A stretch of 64,000 bases of DNA from Kingdonia uniflora (taxonomy: Eukaryota > Streptophyta > Magnoliopsida > Ranunculales > Circaeasteraceae). Below are positions 20,228-35,200 of the stretch, piece after piece. Both the position numbers and the translations under genes were made by a program. The stretch's first letter is position 1, and the number at the start of each line of letters is the position of its first letter. The notes under the pieces are model-generated. The model worked only from the letters and a program-made list of their open reading frames with translations, was not told where the DNA came from and did not search any database. The stretch covers positions 2,852,001-2,916,000 of the forward strand of contig JACGCM010002784.1 of NCBI GenBank assembly GCA_014058105.1, in the 5' to 3' direction.

Positions 20228-23200
20228 CTGCACAATTGGCCAAATAAAACTCTCAGCTGAGAGTTACAATGTAAACAACATATTTCAACAACCTTCATGG
20301 GAACACAATCCTAAGGAACAACCGGTTGGCGAATTGCAACCAAACAGGAGCACAAAAGACAATGTCATGAGGTCTTACTTCAAAGGGTAACAAATTCAAT
20401 AAACTCTTTGTATCAAATGAAAGGCCTGTATCAAATGAAAGGCCAGAACTCCTTTTCAAATAGAATCTTAGAACTTTCAATTTAGTGATCTTGCAATAAC
20501 GCCAGAACCCATACTTCAACAACCACTGACTAAGGTAGTGAGCTACCGTTTACTTAATATATTACGTACATCACAGGAGCAAAGGGCCCAACTGGTGAGA
20601 AAGTACACATACATCGGAAGTCTACTAAAAATGGGAGATACGTACCCAAGAAAACTATATCATAAAAGAAGGTTCAACCGAACTAGAAGCAAAGGTTCCC
20701 AATAAGCTAAACAAGTTTCCTCTTAACTGGTCAGAAAGTACACATACATTGGAAGTCTACTAAAAATGGGAGACACGTACCCAAGAAAATTATATCATAA
20801 AAGAAGGTTCAACCCAACTAGCAGCAAAGGTTCTCAAGAAGTTAGACAAGTTTCCTCTAACTAGCAACAGGGAAGGTCCTAATATTAGCTCTGTCCAAGA
20901 GCATTACTGACATTTATGTCCTAACCAAAAGGGGTAGTCTGGTCTAGTTCACTACAATTATGTTCTAGCTCTGTTGAGGTTCAGGCTAACGATAGAGGCT
21001 AAGAGGGCTATGAGAGCTAAATCAAATGAAAAGGACTGTGTTGAGTCATCGGATACAATTTTAGTTCCCATACAAGAGATGGAATCTGAATATTTGAGCA
21101 TCAATAATGAGATTAGCTCAAAGAGTGCCAGGAGGATTGTTTTGATGAATGAAGCTCAAGTGAGGAGACTGCTTCAGAGCAAATTGAAACCTAAACAAGC
21201 AATCAGATAACTGAGAAATTGGAGTATGGTAAGATTCAAAACCTCAAGAGCCATGGTTCCGAGCAAGGTAAGGGAGCAAAATACAGGCCTAATGACTAGG
21301 CTAAATGTCCTTGCGAAGGGTGTAATACAAAAACTTGTGATGAAAGATCTGTGAATGTTACCATGCAATGGGGGGTCTTATCTCAGGAATGCCATGGTTA
21401 TGAGCTTTACAACTAACAAGGCCATTGTTCGATATGAGGGAACACTAACTTCAATGAAGGAGGAGCAATTACAGGTAACTGTCACACAATCCAAGTAAAA
21501 GCAAGAAGAGCTCGAAGCAGGGAAGGAAATTTTGACGAACAGCAAAAGAAAAGAGTGGAGACTCAAGATGAAGGATAATGCCACAGCAAAAGAAAAGAGT
21601 GGAGACTCAAGATGAAGGATAATGCCACAACAAAATTAATTGGACTTAAATGCTTTGGCCTCCCTCTCGAAGCACAGAGGCTATGATTAACTCCATTATA
21701 CTTAATAGGAACGAAGAACGCAGAAGCAAGAATTCAATTCCTATCAATTAAAACTACTAACAATCAATTAAACTGATGTGGCACATCCCTCATAGGGTCG
21801 TCTACCCGTGTGAGACTTATGTTTATTTTATGCTTTAGCTTAAGCTCTGTTGAAGAGGTCCAATGTGAGTTATTAGCAGTTTCTGTTTTTAGGTTAGTTT
21901 CTAGAATATTCCTAGCTAGGGTTTCCACGTCCCTTATGTTCTATAAAAGGGAGGCTAGATTCTCAATTGTTATGGGTTGATTTTGATTAAAGAAAATTGA
22001 TTTGTTTAGTTGAAACCCTGATTTATCTAAGTGTAGTCAATTTCAAAGAGCAAAGATGCCTCGTGGAAGAACCGCGACGAAGAAACCTACTCTAGGTCAA
22101 GGTGTAGCAACTCTAACGGATAGAGTCGGCAAGCTTGTCAATCTTGTCGAGGCTTTGGGTAGAGGAGCCTTTCCGTCACTAGCGACGTGAGATCAGAAAC
22201 TTCGATGTTTGATACGGCGAGCAAAGAGACGCCGACCGTCTTTGAAGGTCCGATTAATGACCAACCATTAGCGACTGCAAGTGGCACCGACGAAGACAAG
22301 GTTGTCGTTACCATGACAACCGGCGATCCCAGGGTTTCGGCAGTCCTTGCGACTGTTGTCGCCAACAAAAAAACAAGTCCAGAAAATAGTGGATATCAAT
22401 AACCAGTTGTTGTTACAGGTCGCGAAGAAGGTGTTGCAGCCTTTAATGAAGGTTTTGTTACCACAAGTAATGGAGATTATGAATTAAAAATTTTAGGTTT
22501 TGAGACAAAGGCAGGGAAGGGAGAGAGACGAATCCAGGGAGAGAGACGAATCCTGATCGAGGAACTCAAGAAACTATCTCTGGGGTCCAGTGGACGTCCT
22601 TGAACAAAGTTTTGGCTGGTAAAACCATCGCGAACAAAACCTCAATTGGAATTGGAGTTCTTGAGATGGAAAAGGCAGCAATTCGCAAGAGAGAAATAAA
22701 AAGAGTTGATTCAGTACAACCGAGAGCACCAGAAGCAATTTCTCCTCACACTCAAACCAGGCCCGAACCCATATTCAAACCACCCGATCCGAGTTACAAC
22801 ACATATGAGCAAACGTGTTTTGGTTAAACCAAGCCCAACCCATGTTGATTCTAGGCCTGACCAAAAACCAACCCAAGCCCACAACACCCATGTTTCTCCT
22901 CTATCACCCACTGTAACATACGAAAGCAATAAAGACCGTGACCTCAAGACTTCGGCCAAATCAGACGACGTCCGATCAACCTCAACAGTCCTAAGGTTCC
23001 CCAACATCAACTCCGACGGCCCAAACATTTACACCGTGACCCCATCGATTATAGTCACCACAAATTTATCATGTTCTACTTTTGGAAATACTCTTAAATC
23101 ATCCAAGATGGAGAACCAGACAATGACGAGAGATGATGATATGGCTGAATTGTGTGATTCATCGCATACTTGGCCAAATGGGATTGATGTTAATGATTAT

Positions 23201-26200
23201 GATTCTGATGTTTGTGATGAATCTGATGGTAAGGTAAGCAAAAGTATAAGAATATAAGATGTTAATAGTGAGGGAATTACAAGAGATAGAGATTCGATGA
23301 AGCAGGGTACACCTTTCCCATCTCCAAATCCAACATGTGATAAATACATGCTTTACTTACCAGGCCAGTAGTGAGCATGACCAAGTTGTCGGGTCAAATC
23401 AAACATCATCGTGTATCTCTAGCAGTAGCTACTACATAGTAGTGGATTCTAGAGACACGTGCGAATCACAAGATGCAGATCGGCCTCGTCCAACAGTTTC
23501 GTTCACGCATGTTACAGTCCAAGGAATTCCAATATTTGATCCGTATGAGGGAGATGATGACCCTAGACGAAGAATTATTTTCACATGTTGGCTCGTTTTG
23601 GGAAAACTTCGAAGCAGGTTTTGAGGAGCGGACCACAGTAATTTTACAGCTTTTAATCTTAGACGTCAATGCACGTAGGGATGTCGGTGACGACATCGTG
23701 TTCCCATTCTCGGGTACAATATCTGGGTACAAAAAAATTTGCGGAAGACTTCAAGATGTTCAGGGTGTTCTGCGGGATGAAGATGAAGAAGAGGGATGCA
23801 CACTACATACGTGCGTGAGTCCTCGGAGCACCGCCCCGCTGATTTCGTGGACGAAATCTTCTCAGACAGAGGGTTTGATGTGGCACATCCCTCATAGGGC
23901 CGTCTACCCGTGTGAGACCTATGTTTATTTTATGCTTTAGCTTAAGCTCTGTTAGAGAGGTCCAATGTGAGTTATTAGCAGTTCCTATTTTTAGGTTAGT
24001 TTCTAGAATATTCCTAGCTAGGGTTTCCACCTCCCTTATGTTCTATAAAATGGAGGCTAGGTTCTCAATTATTCTGGGTTGATTTTGATTAAAGAAAGTT
24101 GATTTGTTTAGTTGAAACCCTAGTTTTCTCTAACTCTCAAATACAACGTAATCTTCATACGAATCTTGCTTCCGCGTTCATAGTAATCACATCATAAACA
24201 CTCTCTCTCTTTGAATTAAAGGTCAAAAGGACGGCATTTTCAGTTTTTCCCCAAAATAATTCCTAGGCAAAAGCTTTTTTCTCACCAAAACAGCCTAAAG
24301 AACCCTAGATCTCCCTTCCACATAATATTGTACAGTGAAGATTCCTTTATTCCCTCCCTTAAAGCAAGCTAATTAGCAAGAATAGGGGAAATCTAATATA
24401 CTACTTAACAAATAGAGAAATAGCAATATTTAGAACATAAACAAACTACCAGAGAGGGTGGCGATGCGTAAAGGGTCAAACAACCATGTGGGAGACAACC
24501 ACACGACCTATCAATACTCCTGCCATTATTAATGGTAACAGAATGGCAACAGAAGTCTGAAAGCTCAATTTCAAAACTTTGAAATTAATATGTAAGGGGA
24601 TAAAGATGTGTTGGACCATGAGGAACTTACAAAGGAAGTGATTGCAGAGGAGGTTCTTGATGCATTTAACAACATTCAAGATTTCAAATTCCCTGTCCCA
24701 GATGGCTTTAATTCCCATTTCTTTTAAGAAGAATTGGGATATAAGTGGTATTGATTTTTTGAAAGCTATAAAAAAACTTCTTCGGGAACTCAAGTATGCT
24801 TTCTATCTCTAAAATCTTAACCCAAAGGTTTAAGAAAGTACCTAGTTCGCTCATCAGCTACAGCCAAACTGCATTTATGCAGGGGAGGAATATATCTGAT
24901 AACTTACTTATTGGCCGTGATATCATAAAAAGTTATCACAGTGATGAACACAAGGCTGGCAACAAAGATAAATCTAATCTTAGGAAGGTATATGACCCTG
25001 TACAATGGGAGGGCAGTCTTGGCCACTAAGGAAGCTATGAACTTCCCCAAAATTATGTGTAATTGATCAAACAATACATCACCACAGCTACCTTGAGGGG
25101 CACTTTAAAGGGGAGAGAGGGTTAAGGCAAGAGGACCCTGTCCCTACCTGATTGTCATTATCCTGGAAATCCTGAGGTGTTTGCTTGAGGTAAAGTGAGG
25201 GAAGGTTCTCTTAAACCTCACTGGAAATATATAAACCAAATGCTCCCACATTTAGTCTTTGTTGATGATCTGCTAACTTCCTGCTAGATGGCATGAAAGT
25301 GAATGTTAATAAGTTGAAGATATATCACAGCACTATGGATAATGTCACTAAAGCTATGATCAACAACATCCTGGAGATTGAAGAAGGTTCAATGCCTTTC
25401 AGACTTGGTTATCTCCATGTGCTTTACTATATTGAAAGCAAGAGACTGTCAGCAACTGATGGAGAGAAAGGCGGTAGCATAGTTAGTTATTGGCAGCACA
25501 GATTCTTAACAGGTACAGGAAGACCCCAGCTAGTCCAATCAATCTTTCAGAGTAAAACTGTCTACTTGATGGGTATTTTTATTTTGCCCAAATCCACAAT
25601 TCATTGTATTAATAAAGTTTGCTCCACTTTTTGTGGCATTGTAAAGTGAAAAGCAAGCATAGAGCTCTTAGGAGCTGGAGTGCAGCTAGCGTAAATCTGA
25701 AGGTGGGTTGGGTCTTAGATGCATGGAAACATGGAAGAGGGCAGCCATCATGAGACATACCAATAGACTTGCCTCTAAACAAATCAATCTTTGGGTTAAA
25801 TGGGTTGAGGGCAACCTAATCAAAGGGAAGAACTTTTGGGAAATGAAGATGCTAAATAACTGCTCCAGGCTTGGAGGTGTGTCCTTAAATCAAGAGAAGA
25901 AGCTAGGAAGATGACTTTGGATTTAGTTGGTGATGGTGCTAAAACCTTCTTCTGGAAGGATCCAAGGAATACTAAGGGCATCTTCTAGCTGAATTTCCCC
26001 AAAAACTGAGGTATGATTCTAATCTCATCTTAAATGCCAGTTTGACTAATATTATATAAAAGTTTATTAGTAAAAGTATAAGTAGAAGTGGAGAGTTCCA
26101 TATCACCACACTTATTCCATCCGTGAGATCATGCCTGGGCTACGTACGACAACTACATTCAAACACACAGTGGTGTGGACGGTGGGATCCAAAAAATAGA

Positions 26201-29200
26201 GAGTTTTCTAATACTACCACCTATGAGACTCTAAAGACTAATAGAAATGCCATGGATTGGGCAGGATTATGCTGGAATAAGATTTTTACTCCAAAAAACA
26301 ATTTCAACTCCTGGAAAGCCTTTAGTGGTGCTTTGATGACCCAGGACAAGCTTGTCCAAAGAAGAATCTCAAAAAAAAAAAAAAAAAAAAAAAAAGTTGT
26401 AGCTTCTGTGAGGAGCAGAGTTTTTGAGCAAATGCAATGTGAGATAGAATATTGGGAACTTCGTTGATAGGACCCGGTGGCCGAAAGGCTTTAAGTCTAT
26501 GAAAAGAGATCAATGACTATACAGACTTTATGTCTACCTACTTAACTGTAATAGGTGATAGCGTTCATCCCCCTAGCTCCATTCCCACCTGGACTTTGTA
26601 TTAGATTAGAAAACGATGCTAGGGGTGATTTACACTAGAATGGAACTTTTTTGTGTAATAGAGCAGGTGGGTCTTGCCATTGATATCCTAGGGTTCCTTG
26701 CGTCCAAACCAACCAACCAATTCTAAATAGTTAAGAAAAGGTCCGTTGAATATTCTCGATTTAACACCTACACGGTATATTTCCCATTTAAAATGGTGAG
26801 GGTAAACTACAATATACAGCTAGCTGATCATGAAGTGCTCTCTTACCCTTAACAATAATGGCATAGTGAAGAATAATGGGTTCTCAACTTTGTTCCCTCC
26901 TAGAAAGAAAGCAAGAGCATGCCATACTCGAATATCATCGTCTAAGATTGTTCTAATCAAGATCAGGTTCATTTTGAGGAAAGTAGCAGCGATATATTAA
27001 ATGGACTTGATATCAATTCTCTTAGGTTATGTTTACTTTCAGACAGCATTATGCTAAAACTTAAACAGAGCAACAGGGCACCTACTATTGAGATTTAGTT
27101 AATAGTAATATGTTCGCATAAGCTTCTCTTCAAATCCTATAGCGTCACTTTCGTAGCTAACTTTGTACTTGTGCATTACTACATGACGTGAATGGGATGG
27201 GACATTGTCTTCCACGTTGAGTTAGGAAAATAAATTGTAATGGACATGAACAGAAAAAAGATGATGTTCGCAAACTACGATATCAAAAAATAGCATATGA
27301 CCAAAACTCACAGTCGTATGCTAAGAACCCAATTGGAAGAAGATAGAAGCAGTTCCTTAAAGCCACCAAAGCAGTTCTTCGGCCAGAAGCATCAGCAAGA
27401 GAGAACATCTTAAACCTGAAAAATGCAAGGATATGAGAAGCAACAGTATAGTTTAATTGTAATGGCCAGACAGTAGACATACCCTCCAGCAGCATAATCA
27501 TTTCGGCATAGATAAGCAAGGGCCATAAAATGTGGTATTTGCCAAAAATAAAGGGCAGCTGGAAGAATCATCCCATTAAGCGAGATTTCACCACTAACTG
27601 CAGCCCACCTACAAATGCAAATGGTTTCAGTTTGCTATATAACAGGTGTAAACTAGAAGGGATGGGGGAGAAAAGGCAGTCCAAGCCCATGAAACGGGTC
27701 CATTCGGCAGTTAATAGTCCCCATTAATTATACCCATTAATGGGTGCCTTTAGCACACAGTCCACATACCTTAGACTCTTAACACATCTCCTCCCCAATA
27801 AATTAACACTGCTAAATGTTATCTTAGACACCTCCTCCATGTGCCTCCAATACTTAAATAACTTCTCCTTTTCGAAAAAACAGAAGTGCCCTTAGTAGCA
27901 TTTCAAAGACCTTAGCGAGGGATTTCCACTACTACAAGTATGTCAAAATCCTCGTTACAGTTCAAAAGTTAAGGTTTTTAAAGTTTGAATCAACATAAAA
28001 GACAAAATTATACCCTCTCACCACGTGGATCATTAACACGTGATTTAATCAGGGGGTACTAGGAGTAGATAATTTAGTAAGAAAATGGTGCAACTAACTG
28101 AGAATGAGGAAATGTTTGTTTTGAATTTCAAATACAATGTGCAGATGATGCTTTGTTTCCACTATTTTAGCAATCAGCACAGTTCCTGAGAAAGGACAAT
28201 GTGCATCAAATCTGCATCTTCATGCCTCGACAAAGTCGAAAAAATATGAGACTAGTGATTCAAAAATTTGGTTACTAAGAAGCCAGCTTTATTTAACAAA
28301 TGTCATGTACATTAATAATTTTGTAGATTTAATGCTTGGTTTGGTCCCTCATTTGCATACAAGTTCTGTATTAGTGTAATGTGAACCGCATTTGACAGAA
28401 GTTTTGGAAATAATAGTTTGCTTCTAATGTCTGTAAGAAGTATGTCCCCAAAACTTCTGCTGTTGTTTTTGATTTTTGGGAGGTATGCTGGGTTTAAGTC
28501 AATACCCCTATACCTGCTATATATCAACAGAGATTGAAAACATTACAACCTTGTGTATCTCTTACCCCTGGCATCGGTGATTACGCAGGTCATTAGGATT
28601 GGAGCTAGGCGAGAACAGTCTCAAAAAAAGTTCAAATAAAAACAGTCATATAGGTAGACAAGAAATCAGCACTTTGGCTTGCCCCTATAAAAAAAATGGT
28701 CAATTTAGAAAAGCCTAGCCAAGGAAATTGATTTAATCAGGTGCTTGCATTTCCATGGAGGTTGAACTCCATCTCTAATCAGACTACCACAGTAGTAGAG
28801 TCAGTTCTGATCCAAACCCTTTTAAACCCATTCAGGACACCAAGTTTAAGACCCCTTCACATGACACCTATCTGAGTTGGAGATACAGCAGTGTTAACAC
28901 TATGGCGCCATTAGCAGGGGGTTCCAACTATCATGTAATATCAGTAGATGATCTAAAAGTAGGACGTAAGTCCCATTGAGTAGTGATCTCTCTTGCACTC
29001 ATACTGCCTTCAACATAGGTGAGAGAGCACTTGAACCTACCTGAGACTTCATTAAAAACACAAGTGAGGATTGTTTGTATAGGTGCAGTTGTTGTATTGA
29101 TGATCCTATTGTTTCTTTCTATCCAAATCTAATAAATCGTAGCTGTGAGGGCAGTTGTCAGGATTTTAGAGAAGACTTCTTCCATATTAATACTGAGGAT

Positions 29201-32200
29201 CCATAACTTCATTAATCGAAGACCCCACTGCTCTACTAACAAGGCACTTTCCAAATACACTGCACTCCATAAATTCTCAGCAAGAAGGCAGCGCATGACA
29301 GATGCTCAACGCTCTCATTAGATTTTTTACAGAACGTGCACAAGGAAGACTGGTGGACATGTCTCTAAACAAGTTCATCTCGAATAAGGAGAGCTCTCTT
29401 AAAGGCTTTCCAGCGTAGAGGAAGCTCTATAGAGGTTTAATGCAATGTGAGGCTTGTGGTTAGTGAGAGGAATAGATTTCTGTTTTGTTAGGACAAGAGC
29501 TTTCATGTCTCTATGGCTCTATCCAGAGGCGAAGCGAGGAAGTTGGTCCAGTGGGGTCAGGAACTGGGGGTACGGGGGCGCTTGCCCCTGAGAATTTTTT
29601 TCCAGATATTCCTAGTCTTCCTTAACCAATATCTCACTTTTTTGCAATTTTTAGCTATAACCGCAATCTTCTTCACGAGCTGCGTTTGGCTTGTCAGTCT
29701 TTATGGAAAGATAGTACTTAAACTAAATATTTAGACAAAAGCATTCGGTCATTTTTTTCATTTAAGAGCATGGGCCATGCAAAATCCTTATTGAGTACTC
29801 TATAAGGCTACCTTATAGGATCAGTCTACTAAGGTAAACCAACTTAAACAATTGATATTCTCAATGGGCTTTAAATACAGAGGTCAACAGACTCAATACA
29901 GCTTACAACACTTTAGTGGGGTCATTTGTTAGCACTCAGTCTATTTTACCATAAAATTCAAATCCAGTGGTGTCATTTGACCCCACTGATACTACCATCC
30001 CCATCCAGTTTAATCATCTTAGTTAGGAGTACATTGGACGTCTTTTATTTAATGATGAGATTAGCCCAAAGTTAATCAGTTTACAGTTTACTATGTTGTA
30101 TACTTGTGCTCTAGAGAAAATCTTTTACAGAGAACCTTAGTTTATGGCCTTGGGCCCATCTACCTGTTAGGGGTCTTACTTTGTGGCAGTTGATAAAAAA
30201 AAAGGGCCAAGGAGGATTATTTTCTTATAAGGTCGCCTTTGGGAGACTCGGTAATAGCTACTCACAGATTCACTATGCTATAGGTCATCCACAACTCAGT
30301 AAGTAGTGATATTGCATAAAAAACAACAATCTAAACCAAGTCACGAGTCCGACCTGAGTCTGATTTTTCTTTGTCTCTCCATTCATCCCACTTCTCTCAC
30401 CTCTTTCTTTTACTCTCTCTAACCTCATCCACTCTCCTTTCTCTATAAAAGAAATAAAGACATGAATAATAAGCATATATGTTTATATGAATATGAAGAT
30501 CGGGAGATATTATGAACAATCAAACCCGTCAATATTTATAGAATTGCCCTTGTTGTGACACAACTAATTATAAATAAAAAGGGGAAAGAAGACACCAGAA
30601 AGAAAAAAGAAAAGAGAGTTAATCTAAGTTGAATTCGATGAGAAGTTACCCAAGAAGTGGAGGAATCGCACCAACAATAGCTCCGACCCATGTATTTAAC
30701 GGGTGTATTTGCTTCAACGGAGTATACATGAACGCATAAAGAGCAAGATTAGTAGCTGCAAGTCCTGCTGCCAATATGTTAGCCTGCAATAACCTTGCCA
30801 TTGAAGTTCTTACCAATTAGTTCCTAGTCTCAATCATCTGGGCATTAGATGAGGAAATTTGGTCATCATATCAAAAAGGGCATGCACAAAATGGGTAAAC
30901 ACACACCTGGCATGCCAATAATGTCGTGCCAGTAACTCCAACACTAGATGCCCAGATGGCTGCATGAGGGAGACTAATACGTCCAGAAGGTAGTGGGCGT
31001 TGCATTGTTCTCTTCATTTTAGCATCGTTACTTTTCTCAAATACCTGATATTCATAAAATGATTAAACTGAAATTAATGCCTCCATGTGCTTGCCTAAAT
31101 TAATTAGATTTGTCACTATAAGTGAAGGCCATACTTTCAGAAATTATCATGAAGATTATATTCTATGTTTACAAGTTACACTTGAAAGATATAGGTTATT
31201 TATGCTATGGGAGACAAGTGAGATAATAAAATAGAAAGTATTGAAGAAGAAAAAATACAGAAAAAGCATTAAAATGTAAGAAGTAATAATTATTTGATGG
31301 CTTTACAAACTGGTCAAAATACTCACTTGATTTAAGGAGTTAGCAGATGCCGCAACCATCATGGTGCCAGTGCAAGTCCAACAAAGCCCAACAAAATCAA
31401 CAACATTGCCACTCCCAAGGACAAAGCCAGCTCCAGAAGTTGCAACGACCAGCAAACTGAAATAAACAAAAAAACAAAAAAAAGATTGACAATTTCTGCC
31501 AAGCAGAGACACCTAAACAATGCAACCCAACTTAGTGCCAGAGAATTTAGATCTTCGAGGTAGCCTTCCAAGAGTTTATATTATTTTATCAAATACCAAT
31601 ACAAAAGCCATAATTTTGAAGAGTAAATTAGAAGCAACAGCACAGAATACAAATTCTGCAGCATGTACACAAAAGGCAAGTGAAGCATCTTAGATACTAC
31701 AAACACAACCAAACTAATTTACATCCTCCATAATCATCGGAGGTAACCCTGATGTGGCTATTAGAAAGATAAAGGGTAGAGATAGAAAGGAGATTCATAT
31801 CCGCATCATTCAATGTACATAAATATGCAGACACATTTATTACATGAGGAAAATCAACATCTTAACACAAAAAAGTTCAAGGAAAAACAACGATTATTAA
31901 GAAAAAAGAACCATAGATGCCGGTAATGAAGAACGAGCGGCATTAACTTACTTGAATCTACAAGATCGACAAAAGACAAAGAAAAGAAGCGCACATGAAC
32001 ACTTGTATTTTGGGCAAACATTGACCAAATCGACTCAGTTTTGTTTGAGTGGGTCATCTCATTTTGAGCTAATGCACATTAAGGATCAAAACTCTTTATT
32101 ATGGGAGGTACATGAGTTAAAAGTGTAATCAGTGGAAGTTACATGTTATCTGTAGAAGTTTCATGCAACCTCATTGATAATGAATAGCTGTGTGTTTATT

Positions 32201-35200
32201 TGATTAGCAGTTAAGCTGTATATGCATACCTCCAACGTATAAAGAGGACTTGCTTTAATTTGTAGGCATCAGAAAACAAAAAAATTAACAATATCCACAT
32301 TTTCTTTCAATTTTAATTTTTTTATGTTTTTACACTTAATTCCTTGATTAAAGCCTTGCACTTTCCATTGAGTTTTCAAGGGTTGAGCTTTATATGCTTC
32401 TGCTTAGTCATTTTTCATACATAACTAGTTTTACCTTGCAAAGACAACCGAAGGAGAACAATAACCTTGTTCCAAAGTTGGTGATCTTGGAAAATATGTG
32501 AAGAAGGTGGAGCTTAATGAAACAATCACTCGAGTACTAACTCAACTCGGTAACGTTAATGATAGGAATCATGGCCGACTGGCAACTCCGGCCACGTTCT
32601 CCACGCCTTCAGTCGACCTCTTCGTGGGACCCCCTTATTTTAGAAGTTTCAAAGTTACCTTATTGTTTTAGATATGTTTTCTATTAATTTGGGTAGTGCT
32701 TGGGAAGGTGGGGACTCCTTTTCTATAAAGGGGTCTCTTAGGGGGAGAGGTTAAGACTAGTTGGATTTCTTGAAAGAAAATCCAAATTGAAGGGTAGAGA
32801 GAGAGAGAGATATAGTTTTTGTTTATCAGTAGAGTAATAAAGAGTAGTTAATTTCTGCTTTTAATCGTTGCTTCTGCCCGACGATTCTACAAGTTAATGT
32901 TTCGCTTTCAGCTCAAATTGCAAATTCCAATAACAAAATTGTTCACTTCACCGTGGAGTTTCAAAAATCAGCAATACTCAAGATAAACAACTTGTATCTG
33001 ACACTCCTACGGTCATAACAACTTCTTCATTGTCTCATTCACCTCCACTACAAATTTCATACACTCATCTCTCTCAACACCACCACCACATATTTATAAT
33101 GCATTAACCCTCACCATCATATCATGCCCCTTGACCACCCTCTCATCGAGTTCGGACAACCTCCTCAACTAAAACCTCGCACTCCAATGCTACAACAACC
33201 ATCATATTTTCCTCAACGTGGTCACAACCACTCACCTCTCTACCGGATCTCCATCAAATTAGCACAAACCTAAGGTTAATCGGTACAGGAATAACAAGGG
33301 AGATTGCTATTTGGCAAGGAATAAAGTCTTCACTGATCGAATGATTCTTATCTCAAGATTATTAACAGCTCGTATACAATTAGCCCTTTCTTATCGCAAG
33401 GTTCACATAAGGTTAATTATGTGAATGATTTCAACCGTTTGGACTCCGAGAACAATCTTTTCTAAAGTGGCCAATTGGTTAACCTCTAACACCAACCACA
33501 CTCAGAGGAAACATAAGATCAACGCCACAGAAAAGTTCATTTCAGTCAATTTCAATTTTCAAGGAATGGACAATGTTTTACAACTCCTACAACATTTCTG
33601 AGATAATTCTCAATCAAATCTTAATCGATTAAGCTTTATTACAAACTAAAGGTTAACTGCTTCATAATTGATTTCTAATAGCCCAACAAACAAATCCATG
33701 CCAATGAATAACTCGAGGTAAATAGCAACCACAACTACAAAAGAGAAGGAAAAAGTAAAATGCCTTCGTCATAGGCAAGTTCATTTCAGTCAATTTCAAT
33801 TTTCAAGGAGGGGACAATGTTTTACAACTCCTACAACATTTCCGAGATAATTCTCAATCAAATCTTAATCGATCAAGTTTTATTACAAACTAAAGGTCAA
33901 TTGCTTCATAACTGATTTCTAATAGCCCAACAAACAGGTCCATGCCAATGAATAACTCGAGGTAGATAGCAACCACAGCTACAAAAGAGAAGGAAAAAGT
34001 AAAATGCCTTCGTCATAGGCAAGTGAAATTGATAAATTTATTAATTAATTAGAGTGTCATATAATTATGTTTCTTTAACATAAATATTTTTCTATTGAAT
34101 TTGTATATGTTAACATTCGGAATAATTCAATAATTCATTAAGCTGTTCCCTATGAAACATGAACACTCCTCTTTTCTGAAAAAATCGGTGTCGATACATA
34201 TCCGACACGGATAGGCATGTCGGAAAGGCCGGACACGGTGTTAAATACGGCAATGTCCGATAAAAATCGAAGAGAAAGAACAGTCAAGGATAGAGCATCA
34301 AATCAACAAGAAGAAGAGGAATTCAAGACGTTTTATACCTTTTGCATCTTGGAATTGAGATTTGAAGTCAAATCGAGTGAATCAAGAACCCTAGCCGCCA
34401 CTGGTACTTTACTTTGGAACTCTAGCGGCTGCTAGGGTTCTAAATTAAACACTAACTCTCGTTTGCTTTTAATTTGGAAAAAAATAAGTTATGTTATCTG
34501 GTAGGTCAGGGGTAACTGTGGTATAGTTAAAACAAAGCAGTTCATCTTCCTCGAGATATGTATGCCAAAGGGAACTAAAAAATCCATGAGTTATGACCCA
34601 AGTTACTAAAACAATCCACTTATCCTCGAGATGTGTTAAAAAGACAAAAATAGGGGAAATACTAAGACTACTGCCGTGTCCCCGTTTTCACTTTTTTGGG
34701 GGTCGTTGTGTCGGACACCCCATACGCGTGTCAGTGTCACCAACACGCTTACCCGTTTCAATGTTACTTAGGTTGTTCCAATCCCTTGACAAATTTATGA
34801 CTCACTTATTAAACAAATATATTTATGACTTGCCTAATTGTACTTCCCTACTTCAATTATTATCTCTAGTAGACTTACCATGTCCTTTATCTAAGCTTGG
34901 ATTGCTAAGTGATGGATGAATCAACTTAAGACGGTTTTGGTTTCTACTATTAATTGTTACGTCACTCTAGAAACCTCATATTGTAGTGGGATTTAGATCC
35001 CCATTGGAACTACAAATCTCATTAAATTGTCAAGTTTAATAAAACATTTACGATAAATTAATTTTGATATATGTTGTTAATGGTCATTTAGGATTCATCG
35101 TATACGCTAGAGAAACTATGTAAGACAAGCAGTGGGGAATATCTGTAGAAGAACCATAGGTTAAATACTAATACAATTGATGGATAACCCGTCAATTGAA

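Larger units (their letters stand above)
21774..24194 (+). mobile_element. Non-autonomous LTR retrotransposon inside COX10 intron 6
   Basis: Two LTR copies starting TGATGTGGCACATCCCTCAT bound a 2.4-kb element. It is flanked by a perfect 5-bp target duplication, TAAAC (21769-21773 and 24195-24199). The inside holds a Gag-like decayed ORF but no protease, reverse transcriptase or integrase. The sequence just before the 3' LTR (TTTCGTGGACGAAATCTTCT then CAGACAGAGGGTT) resembles the end of gypsy pol and a polypurine tract, so it is probably an internally deleted gypsy element. It lies antisense to COX10. Confidence 0.85.

Noticed and set aside
22711..23028. Minus-strand 105-residue frame in the intron-6 LTR element
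   Set aside because: Antisense shadow of the Pro/Thr-rich Gag-like part. No motif of its own.
26371..26395. Poly(A) run as the 3' end of the intron-6 LINE
   Set aside because: LINE-like coding sequence resumes after the run, so it is more likely an internal expansion or a join between two fragments than the true tail.
32560..32900. Solo LTR in COX10 intron 1
   Set aside because: Promoter-like and polyadenylation-like motifs are present, but TG/CA boundaries, a second copy or a target duplication could not be found. Kept only as a low-confidence remark.
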